From Lagopus muta (taxonomy: Eukaryota > Chordata > Aves > Galliformes > Phasianidae): a DNA stretch of 64,000 bases. Both the position numbers and the translations under genes were made by a program. Below the pieces are notes generated by a model. That model made no database searches and was not told the DNA's origin. It saw only the letters and a program-made list of their open reading frames with translations. The stretch spans positions 40,541,508 through 40,605,507 of the forward strand of contig NC_064439.1 in the NCBI RefSeq assembly GCF_023343835.1. The letters run 5' to 3'. Positions 24,301 to 36,300 of the stretch are shown here, in pieces; within the stretch, counting starts at the first letter, position 1; each line of letters begins with the position of its first letter.

Positions 24301-27300
24301 AGAAAAAAAAATACCCAGAAATTTCAAGTATTCATTTTCTGAAACTCCTTCAACCTTAAGTGATTTATTTTCTACATGGATTTATTACTCTGATTGGCCT
24401 CGCTGTGACTTTTTTTCTTGTACGGGCCTTTTAGGACTAAATCGAAGCAAATTGTTTCCCAGCTTGGTTGCAAATCAACCGACCACCCAAAAGAAAGCAA
24501 TAGGAAACTTGTATAAAAAAGACTCCAGTTTTCAAAACAAAATGGAGAAGAAAAGAACAGTATTTTGTGTTTTTTTGTCTGTATCACGTGATCATGCTGT
24601 GATCAATGTGAGCTTAACAGCACCTCCAGCACCAAACCAGACTGTTGGGAGGCTTTGTTGTCTTTGTGGCTCTTCTGATGTTATGATTTATCCTGCCCTG
24701 TTAATGACTTTTTCTGGCCATTAAAATGAGGTGTTTCTAACAGCTTTACTTTCTATTTCAAAGAACAGGCTGCTCTGATCTGTAGAAATGGCATCTTGAT
24801 TTGTTCTTTGTGCAAGTGCATTTCAAAGTGACCAAGGTACTACCAGGAAGAGCCTGGGAGTCTGCTGGTGATAAGAGCTCTCAGCAGTGAGTGTTCAGCT
24901 TCAGCATTTATGGAGAAACCAAAACAGGTCTAAATCACTGGGACAGTTTTCCTGAGAAAGTGTGATTTTTCAGAATTGGAATGTTTCCCAGGAAACTGTC
25001 CATTCAGCCAAGGTGAAAAAGCTTCAGGAGCGTAGAGAAAAACTGTGTAAAAAAGAGTGTAGAGAAAACAAGTGTTTTTTTATTCAATGAACGACTGACA
25101 TTGATTTATTTTGTGTCTAATTGGGACAATAAATCAGAAACATCCAACACACCCATGGACTGGAGTTCCATTTCTTGGACAAAGGTTTTCACAGCCTTTA
25201 TTAATTGGATCCTGATTGTGTTGTGCCTTTCAAGCCTGGCTTTCAGCAGGTACAGAGAAGGCTGTAGGAGTGATCTGGAAAGCTTGCTTTTGCTTAGGTG
25301 TCAGGTGGAATTTCTGCAATCCCAGTACGCACAGGAGGAAGATGAGGTGTTTTCTCTGGTTTCTGATTCTCTGCATTGTATTGTTTCCAGTCCTATGGAC
25401 AGCTTCCAGAACATTGCCTTGCTGATTTGAGGCTTTTTGTTTTCTTTCGTTTTTGAAGTGAACCATGTAATACTGAGGTCACATTTCCCTTAATTGCTTT
25501 TAATATATGGTGTAAGAACTTACTGAAATCTCAGAGGGAAATGCATAGACCTCCAGTCTTTCACCGACTCACGGGTGATAAACACATGTAGTCTGTATTG
25601 ACTCAAACTCTTTTCTCTCCCGTCATTCCAGGCTCAGTGTAAATCAGATCACAGATCATGGAGCAAGGATATTGTACGAAGAGCTCTCCAAGTACCAAAT
25701 TGTATCTTACTTGGGGTACGTACCAACTGGGAGCAAAGCACTAGGTACTGCTACTGGAAAATAAAACTGCCGTGCTGTGGGAGCATAGGTGGGGTGGAAA
25801 CCAAAGTTACCTCTTCGTCTGCTGAATATGATGAGGCAGCATTTTGTGTCAGATATGATTCAGCTCCTGTCCTGTAAAAGCTCACCAGGAGAAGGACCAA
25901 AAACTTCCTCTTCCATTGCACTGCTTCAAGGGATGGCCTCCCACTCTAGTCAAGCCCATCTGTAACAGAGCATGGACTGCTGTCAGGTTACTGATCTGTG
26001 TGTGCATGCCAGCTTTGTATTTTAAGGCTTCTACTAGCACTTTGTGTGTGTGTGTGCAGTGTGTGTGTGTGCACGCCTATGGATATGTGTATAGTTGGCT
26101 TTGTAGCCAGGGCCTTCTGCTTTCTCAGTTGCAAACTGATTTATTTCTACTGTGCAAAGCAGATAGAGCTTGGTAGAAGGGAGGACAAGAAAAAGGCTGC
26201 TTTAGCTGTCATGTTTACAGGTCCCTTTTACTGTAACCATGTCTTTTAGCATAGAAAGTAGCAGTTTTTAAAAACCATTATTTTTTAATCAACCTAATAC
26301 TGGTAGGTGTGTTAGTGCTGGCTTCCCACTTTTGGTTAAGAGGCTACATAAAAATGACTTTTTGAAAAGTGACCATGAATACCAAGAATTCCCTCCTTCT
26401 TGCCGTGCCCTTCTGCTCAGATGTCTGATCTTCAGGAATCCCCTTTGCAAGGGGATTTTATGGCTTTTAAAAAACCAAACACATGTCCTTCTGGTGTGCT
26501 GCCGTGCTCTTTTTTCCTTCTAATTTATTGAATATTATTGCTGTACTAACACAGGAATAAAGGGAAGATTTGTTTGCTTGAGAGGACCATGTAATTAAAA
26601 TGCTTACATATAAATATTTTTCACTGTTAAGTCTATTCTTGTATTTTATATCTACCCCTTCACAATATTAACTGTATATCAAAATAGAAGTACAACCCAT
26701 TGTATATTTGTACAGAGCCATACAAAAAAGATGGATGCTGTCTGTGCATTATAAATCACCCAGGTTGTAAATATAGAAGTGACAGCAGGAGTAACCTATT
26801 TTTACCAATGTGATTTTTCTTTAAGCTTATACAACAATCAGATCACTGACATTGGAGCCAAATATGTTGCAAAACTTATTGAAGAGTGTTCAAGCCTTGA
26901 ATATGTTAAGTAAGTTTGTTTTTGTTTTATACCTATACAGTATCATAATTAAGATAAAGAAACTTGAAAAGAGGAAGAGTAAAGAAAAATGACCAAAAAA
27001 AACCAACTGTTTCAAACAAAATAAATTGATTGTACTTACATATTTTTTTTTAACAGTAGCCTAGCAGTAAATGTCAGCATCTTTAATCCATAGTCTTTAC
27101 TAAAAACTGCACTGCACTATCAGCAGTAGGAGGCACCAGACCTTTTCTTAAATCCAGTCTGATTACCTGAATGAGGCTTAAGTGCTGCGTGAATCTTACT
27201 GGCCTTTGTCATGAATGAATTTGCTTGCATTTAGTATCAACCTTCTGGTATCTGGCCTTTTGTGGGCTATGGCAGTCATGCTGTGCCAGTGTCATTACCT

Positions 27301-30300
27301 CAGCTCCGGAACAGCCCAGATTCACTTGAGAAGTTGTCTCCTTTGAGTCCTGGAATGTCTCCAGATATGTGTTTGGCCATACACAACAGTGACTTAACAG
27401 AAAGGTAGATCATTAACTGATGGTTTAGTTGTGACCACAGCAGAACACAGAGGTAACTACAGCAATAGCAACTGCTGGTGTGAATGTAGCAACCAGCAGC
27501 CAGGGATTGTTGGGTTCTAGGTGTTATTCTACCCCTAACTTGCTCTGAAACCCCACACTGGCCACAGAATTCCTGCTTGAAATATTTGCAGAATTTTGAA
27601 ACCCAGGAGCACTCTGGCTCTGTCAGTGCTTTGACAGAGTGCTCTGTTAATTTAATCTTCTAACTTTCACCGGAAAAAAAAATGCTTGGAAGACAGTTTC
27701 TGTCAGGCTTCCTAGTAAGATTCGAGATGGTTTTGAGATAGAGTGCATGACATGCCTGCAGTCAGTCAAACAAACCAGACAAAAGTTTTAATTTATGCAA
27801 ATGTAGTGGCTTGAGGGGGTTTTTTACAGTAATGTATATGCAACTGAGACTTACCTCTCTCTTGAACTGCAGCCACTTGATATTCCCACGCCAAAAAATG
27901 GAAAGATTCTATAGAGCACCAGCCTCTGGCCAGTGCTGCGCTGATCTGTGCCAGCGCCTGTAGCCAATGCTCAGAACAGAAAGACTTGAAATTATTAGTC
28001 TGTACTCATCTGCTGCAGTCTGCTCTCGACCTGCGCTACCAAGAAATGTTCTGTTCCCTGTGGCATCATAGAACATGCTGCGTGTAATTCATGTACTTTG
28101 CAGCAACAGCTGGTATTATGAGCTGTATTAAAAGCTAGGCAGGGAGCCTTGCCTTCAGGATCAGTTCCTACAGCTTATTTCTGACACACTTAGCACCAAA
28201 ATCAAGACTTTACAGTAATATGTCCAGCTTAGAGGACCAATGTACAAAATATGTTTTCTCTTAATTGAAGGTCAAATGCCTGCAGTATTTTTTACTGTAG
28301 GTTAATCTTTGTTAACTGTAACTAGCATCCAGGGTTAATTAGCCTTAAATACCTGTATTGTTTCATGAGCTGGTGTTCTAATAGCTGTACTGCTGTAAGT
28401 GGTTTACCTCATCAACTCTTGTATTTTATGCAGAATAGGAGCAAACAAAATAACTAGTGAAGGGGGGAAGTGCCTTGCCCAGGCCATCCAGAAGAACACA
28501 ATGATGTTTGAAATCGGGTAAGTTCAGTGCTGAGGAGAAGAGCACAGGGCTTGGTCTTGGCAAGATGTTTGTGAATTCCTTGGGCTTTCTTCCTTCATCC
28601 TTGCCTTGCTCCTCCCAGTCCATCCTCCACAGTGGCAGCAGAACAAACTGGTGCAGTAGCACAATGACATTTTCTGCTCAGGGCAATTAGGTGATGCTTT
28701 ATGGTTCCTCCAGTTTGTGCGATGGTTTTCTTCCTGTTCTGATGGAAGCATAAAGGAGAGAGAAAAACTAACAAGAGGGCAGAAGATAAAGACAGCTTCT
28801 TCCCTTAACTGCACAGTAGCTGTTGTAAAGATATTTAGTCATTTTTAAAGGTTCAAGTGGCTTTATGACTATTGGCAATGTACATAGCTATGGCATGTCA
28901 AGGTTAAGATTATTGAATGTTCCACACCAAGTCCTGATAAATTTGTGAGCTGTGAGAATATAAAGGAATTCCACATCATCCTTCTGTCCTAAACTGGAGA
29001 ACTTGTTATTACTGGAGAGAGGTCATAATGAAAACACATGGTCCATGCCCTCTTTCTTAGGATTGAAGCTAGATTGGTGCTTGTTCCCTCTGGCAAATCC
29101 CATTTTCTCTTTCCATTCTGCAGGAGAGCATTCTTCTTAGAAGGTAATACTGAAAGGAATTAAAACTTCTCTTTGGCCATGATCACAGTAACACTTAAAT
29201 ATGAAAATCAGGTTTGAACAATCAGATTTTGGCCTTTGTTTTGTTTGTTCTAGAAGATTTCAAATACAGAATCAACAGCATACACACTTCTGTTGTCATA
29301 CAGATGGTTCTGCAGTGCCATTGTGCTTGCTGTAATTTTCATGAAGGATGTTTGTTTTCTCCTTTGGAGGAAATAATCCCTCCAAATGGATTTATGATAT
29401 CCTGGTAGTCGTGTTTAAACAGGTACTTTCAGCATTTTTGTAACAAACTGCTTTTGATCTGAAGGACAAAGAAACTCTTGGAATCTTACTGGAAGTAGAT
29501 GTATTTAGTAGATACCACAAAGCTCAATGGATTTTAAGAGGTGCCAACTAATTACCCATCAAGCTGAGTGTGGCTTAGAGCTGTCAAGACAAGAGCTCTG
29601 TAAAAGTAAATAAGCAAGTAAATGCACTTCAGCAGTCTTTCAAACTTCAGAATACATGGTGAATTGACAAAGAATTTGTCCAGCTACTGCTATTAAATGT
29701 TGATCAAATCCCTGCAGCTATTACCTTCTCTTAGTTCTTTGTGTTATTAGGTTGCTTTGCTGTTAGAAACACTATTCCTTAGAAATGCACAGAAGAGACC
29801 GGGGTCATACAGAGCCTGTGAGATTTTGATCCCTCCCTGGTGAGCCAGTGAGAGAGGAGATATTGCTGGGTGTAATGCTGATTTTTAACCTTTTTACTAG
29901 ACTGTTCTGAAGGAGGTGGTGAGCTTATTGAATGGTTGACCTCAGAAAGTCAGCTGTTTGGGTATGGGCCCCTGTGCAGCTGTGCTTCTGGAGGTCATAT
30001 CACAGAATTATAGAACCACAAAGCAGGTTGGGTTGGAATGGACATTAGAGCTGATCCATTTCCAACCCCCTGCTGTGGGCAGGGCTGCCACCCACCGGAT
30101 CAGGCTGCCCAGGGCTCCATCCAACCTGGTCTTGGGGCATCCACAGCTTCTCTGGGCAGCTGTGCCAGGGCCTTACCACCTTCTGAGTAAATGATTTCCT
30201 ATTAACATTTAATCTAAATCTCCTCTTTTCTAGTTTAAAACCATTTCCTCTTTTCCAATCACTATCAGCCCATGTAAAAAGTCCCTGTAGAAGAGTACAA

Positions 30301-33300
30301 GATTCCTTTATCCCAGAAGGGTACAGGGCAGCTGAAGGTTCACCCATTGCAGCAAGATAATCACAAAGCACTCAGGCTGCAGCAGGCTGGTTGTCTCCTA
30401 GAGCTGCTCCTATGCTGTGGCCTGGTAATGGTGAGTCAGAGAGGTGGATGGTGTGATGTGCAGGGAATGGAACAGGCCTGGCTTGGTGAGATGGTACCTG
30501 CCAGGCTTCTTGCAGCTCTCAGAGGCTGGGGAGTAATGTTGGGGGATGAATGGGGTGAGAAAAAGAGAATGCAATGCTGAGGGGCAGCAGAGCAATGCAT
30601 CTGATATCTCCTGGTTTCCTGTCTTCACTAGGATGTGGGGCAATCAGGTTGGAGACGAAGGTGCAAAGGCATTTGCAGAGGCCCTGAGGAACCATCCGAG
30701 GTTGACAAATGTGAGGTAAAACAGCAGCTGAACTTGCCATGGAGCTGTCTTTCCCAGTGCTTTGTGAAGCAGTGGCTCTTTGGACCAAGTGTTAGCTTGG
30801 GCCACCATCTGGTGCCATGGTCATTGTTCTGTAACAGGCTCCTGGTGCAAGCAAGAGGCCATGTTGTTTGAATTGAAAAGCCCTGTGCAGCCATAAAGCA
30901 AGTTAAAAATGTTGCAAGGCTGTCTCCTTTCCTCATGCTGTAGAGGAACTGGCATTTGTGAAGACACCTGGTCACTGGGTGCCATTCTGGACTGGAAGCA
31001 TTAGCAGAGATGATGCCAAAGCTGGTGGAGAATCAGCACTGGGAGCTCAGTGTTAACAGTTGCTGTGGTGAAGGTACAGCAGTTTTTACCAAAGTAACTC
31101 GGGATGTGCAGTTTGGATAAAGATTAGCACATAGAATCACAGAATCAGTAAGGCCAGAAAAGACACCTAAGATCATCTAGTCCAATGGCCAGCCTACCCC
31201 ACCATGCCCACTAAATTGTGTCCCTCAGTGCCACATCCACACGGTTCTTCAACACCTCCAGGGATGGTGACTGCACCACCTCCCTGGGCAGCCTGTGCCA
31301 CTGCATTACTACTTTCTGTGAGAAGAATTTTTTCCTAATATCCAACCTGAATCTAGCAATGAGATGTAGTTCTTGCTGGAGCTCAGTAATTACTCTCTAA
31401 GTATCCCTCTGGAGGCCTTAAAGTGGGTGAAGTTGGCAGCACAGCACGGGGTGCAACCAGCGGTGTAAAACCAGCACCTTCCCTGCTACAACTCCTGACT
31501 AGGGATTTATAGGTGTGCATTGTGGCGGCTGCTGCTGCTGCTGTTGTGGAGTTCCTCCATGCAGCTGGAGCGCTGGGATCGTTCTCTCCCAGTTCCCTCG
31601 GCCCCCACGTGAGGGAGGAGAGGAGGCTCCTGGCTTTCCCCACTAGGTGGCACATGGCACTGGTTTCTGCAGCAGTACCGGTCTCAGGGATCTCTCCAGA
31701 GCTGCCATTTCACAGCCAGGGATTTCAGAGCTGGTGTCTTGTCCTCCTTTCAGTGAGCGTACAGCCAGGCTTAAAAAATTAAAAGCTGAACAGGTGCAGT
31801 GACCTAGATATATTTAAACTTAAAAGCTATCAGAAGTAGCCATCTTTCCCTAATTGCAGAAGCCATCCAGCTGTATCAGACTTGAAAGAAAACAGTTGGA
31901 ATCTGAATCAAAGCTGCGTTGCATCCGGGATTCTCAGACAAATACACTGATGAATGTGCTTGCAAAAATAAGGAGGAGCAGCTGCAGGCTGGAGCCAGGT
32001 TTTGCTGGCACCTGTGCAAGGTGCATCTTCTGCCCTGCAGTGTGCTTGCACTGGAGTTCACTTCTGGTCTTCCAGTGGATAACCCTGGTTCATTATTTGA
32101 ATGCACAGATGGTACCAGATAACTGTGGCAGCTTTATGCAAAGGTGAAGGGAAGTTGGGCCCTGATACATTTTACTTCTGTGTGTTTGCCATACTTAGGC
32201 TGAGAATATATGGTTTCAGCTGAAGTTAGGGATACTAACACATATGCTAGCCCTTAATTTATGCCACTGCTCCAATTTGTCCCCTTCCTGCCTCTTTTTG
32301 GAGGCCATGCACTATTTTCAGTCTCTGGCCTGTCTTCTAAGGATGGAAATGCTTTTTGAACTCTCAAAGCCTGAAGCATAAGTTTAACTGGGTGATTTTG
32401 CCAATGTCTATTCAAAGAATGAAGAGCAGACTAAGAAATGTTTGTGGTTTGTAATGGAAAGCATGCATTTACAGGCTTCTCTCTCCCTGCACTGCAGAAG
32501 GTATTGTGTTTGGAAGGGGAATGGGGCATTGAAGTGTCTGAACACCTCACTTAAAGAAAACAGTGCCTGGTTTGTAGTGGGAATGGGGATGACAAATGTG
32601 TGTACAGATCAATGTACTGCAAAGCACCACCCTCTCCTTGCTGAGAGCCACAACTTTCAAACTCACAGCTGCAGCTCTGCCATCAGTCCCAAAAGTCACT
32701 TTGCTCTCGCTGACAGCAAACCTTATGGTCTGTGTGACAGACCTGCATCAGGCTGCAGCCTGTGAACTGGTCTCACATGTAAAAGTGGGAAGGGCTCATT
32801 TATTTGCAAAGTAAGTGAGCCTTTGAAACAGCTCAGTTCAGAGCTGGAAAACTCAGACATGGATCATCCAAGACAGCCATTAGTATTTGGTAGCAAGAAG
32901 GCCAAGCAACACTGGCTGCTTTTTAAACCTTGGTGTCTGTTTATTTCACAGTCTCGCATTTAACGGCATCACAACAGAGGGAGGCAAAAGCATTGCTGAA
33001 GCTTTGCAGCACAACAACTCCGTGAAAATATTCTGGTAATCAGTGGTGTGCCCTGCTTCTCCTTCTCTTCCTTCTCCAGAGCAAGCTGCAGTCTAATTTT
33101 ACTGCTTCTTTCTTTCCCTCGTGCCACCTCTGTATTTTCACAACCAGCGCACTCTAAGATCACAGAATCATTGAGATCAGAATGGACCTCTGGAGATCAT
33201 CTAGGTATATCCTTTGATGAGCAGTGGATTAGCTTTCCTGCCTGTAGGAGCACTGATACACCTTTGTTTCCGTGGGAAGCTGGGTCTGCAGTGTGAGCTC

Positions 33301-36300
33301 CTTACATTCCTGTAGGTTTTGGTATGGTGGTGAAGGACACCCCCCTCTTTACACTCAACATGCTTAGGTGAGGCCAGGCCCAGCTTCACTGTTCTCCATG
33401 ACAGAGGAGCTGAGGATAGCTTGCATTCCTTAGTGCTATTCACAGACCTCTGACAGGGTCCTGTGCAGCATTTTGAGTATTATTCCTCTGGCAGTGGAAG
33501 CAGTGTGCATAGAATCATCAAAGTTGGAAAAGACCTCTAAGATCATCTGTCCAACCACCCACCTACTACCAGTATTTCCCCACTAAACCACAGCCCTTAG
33601 TACAACGTTGAGCATTTCTTGGACACCTCCAGGGAGTGGTTCTGTATGTCTGTATGTAACTTTAGGAAGATCGGTTGGATTTTGACTGATGCGAGCAGAA
33701 GTCTCTTAGTGCCTCTGCAGACCATTGCCTGAAAGCAGTGATTTAATTCATCTGCCTCTGCTTTTGTTGTGCCCAATAGTGAGCTGGAGCTTCTCAACTC
33801 CCCTTGTTCCTACTTGCAGTTCTGGTTCATGCTTAATTCTACTCCCTCCATCTTGCTTTCCCCATCACTCACAGATTGTGCATCTCTTCAGTGCTACCTG
33901 TGCCTTTCCATCTTTTTCCAGTGCAGTTCATGCAGCTTTCAGTTACTTTAACATTGTGAGAAAACCACAGTAGATAGATCAGTGCTCTGAGAAATTAAGA
34001 TCTGACATTCCTTTTGCCTTTTTTACTCCAGGGCTTCTCTTATAGCATGTCTGTGTGTCCAGACTTCAGAGGTTGCTCAGGGCAGAAACAGGACACACAC
34101 TCCACTTTGGCTTTCTAAAATGAAGTCGCTGATGAGTTGGAAAGACAGGAAACTGAAAAATAATGATAGCATCTTAAGACAACGTTTTCTCTCCCACCTA
34201 GGCTGACAAAAAATGAACTGGATGATGAGGCAGCAATGAGTTTTGCAGAGATGCTGAAGATCAACAAGAAACTGGTGCATTTATGGTAAGTTACATTCCA
34301 CAGAGGCACAGTCTCTTTGGCAGTAACCGCATTAAAGCTTCACCTTCCAAGTCTATGTAGGTCACAGTACGCTCTCTGTGCATGGTCTGGATGCAGCTGA
34401 CTGGTTGTAGACAGCTTTAATGGAAAGTTAATAAAGCTGCTGTCTAGTGTTTTGAACCTGCTTTCTTACAGGGAAAACTTTAAGCTGGCTGTGTGTCCTG
34501 GTAACTTTTGAACTGCACAGCTGCCTTGTTTATCTGTAGCAGCTCATTACTGGCCTCAAATGTAAATTTCAGAAAAATACTAGCAGATATCTAGCATTAA
34601 GTAATGTTATTGTGATCTCTACTGTTTGCCATCATACTGTGAAAGCAGCAAGCTCAATTGCTTGCTTTCAGCCAATATCCTTCAGCCAAGAACCTACACA
34701 GAACACTTATGTGGCCATTTGCCCCTCGCTTTGTTCTGTGGCACTTTCACTGACACAGGACACTTAGCTGTGAGACACAAATCTCTGGGAAAGCAGAGGT
34801 TCTTGTTTCTAGCAATCACAAGGATACTTGTTAAACTTCTGGGAAACCACAGGCAGGCAGCCCTAATCCAGAGGTTCACAATAATTTGCCTGTGAATGGG
34901 GTTGGGCAGATGTGGGCTGTGAAACAAACAGCCATCCATTCATGCCAAGTGATTGAGAGAACATAATAAACAGAGTCCTTTTACAAGCTTGTACAAAACC
35001 TTTGCTAAGCACACTTTAGCATTCCCTGTGTTTAATTGTAGTCCATGCCTTTAGGAAAGTACTGACTGCCAGAGGGAACAGATACTTGTGGTCTCTTGTA
35101 AAAACAGCAGAAGTTCTGGTGCCCATCACCCTGCAAATAAAAGGGAGATGGGAAGAGCTTCATTTCTTCATGCACAGCTGCAGATACATTACACTGGGCA
35201 GCGTGTCTGTGTCAGAGAGCCCCCAACATTGCAATCTCATACCAGCAGTAAAGAGTTCTCAGCAAAAATGTGTCAGCAGTGTCAGCTCAGTATCTCCAGA
35301 ATGCAGCCACAGGCAAGCTTAGAAGGAAGCGATTGACACTGAGCTCCGCTTCTGAAAGTGCATCTGCAGGCATCTGACAAGCACTGTGTGCACTCCTCAG
35401 AGATGGAAATCACAACTGTCTTCCTGTTGCAAACTGACAGCTTTGCTCCTTGACATCAAGCTGAGCTCAGGCCGTGCATGTGCTATAAAACAGTTTGTGT
35501 GCCGGGCTGATATGAAGTGCTTTCTTTTTAGGCTTATCCAGAATCAAATTACAGCCAAAGGAGTGAAGTACCTCAGCGAAGCTCTCAAGGAGAACACAGC
35601 CATCAAAGAAGTCTGGTAAAGATCCCCTTCTCAAAAGCTCACTTCTTAAACTTTCCTTTAAAACAATAGCATTAACTTTCTAGCCTAAAAAAACAAAAAC
35701 AAAAACCACAAATAGAAAAACAACAAACACAGAGCAAGTTTCTATAGAGCAGGGGCTGCAGTTCCAGCAAGTTTCAAAGAGGTAAAAAGCCTTTGTCACT
35801 GGAACACTTCCCTGTGTGTTATGATATCAGGGAGCTCTGTTAGTTCATGTCTGTCTGTACTGCCGACTTGCAGAACGTGTGTTTCTGCAGAGCTGGGCCA
35901 TTGCTGTGACAGGTTTTGCTTTTTGTGATTTATTTTCAAACTTCTTAACATGTTTCTACCTCTAAGGAGCTCAATCCCAACAAGCAGGAGCTGGCTACAT
36001 TTAATTAGCATTACTAATTTGGTTCACATTATTTGTGCTTGGATTTTCTTTGGGCGGTGCTCCAAGCACAGGAGAAGTGCTAAGCTCTGAGGAGATTAAC
36101 TTTTTTGTGAGATTTGCTTGTTTCAGATTAGGCAGGCATCAGGCAGTCACGCATGTGCATTGCAGGGCACAGTGCCAAGCACCACATTCCTTCCCTCACC
36201 TCTGGGAGTCAATAGAGTGGTGCTGGTTTTAGCGCTGCTGCTTCTGTATTATTGAACGTGACATTTATTTTTTAAAAATACGTATTTGTTTTAATGAAAG

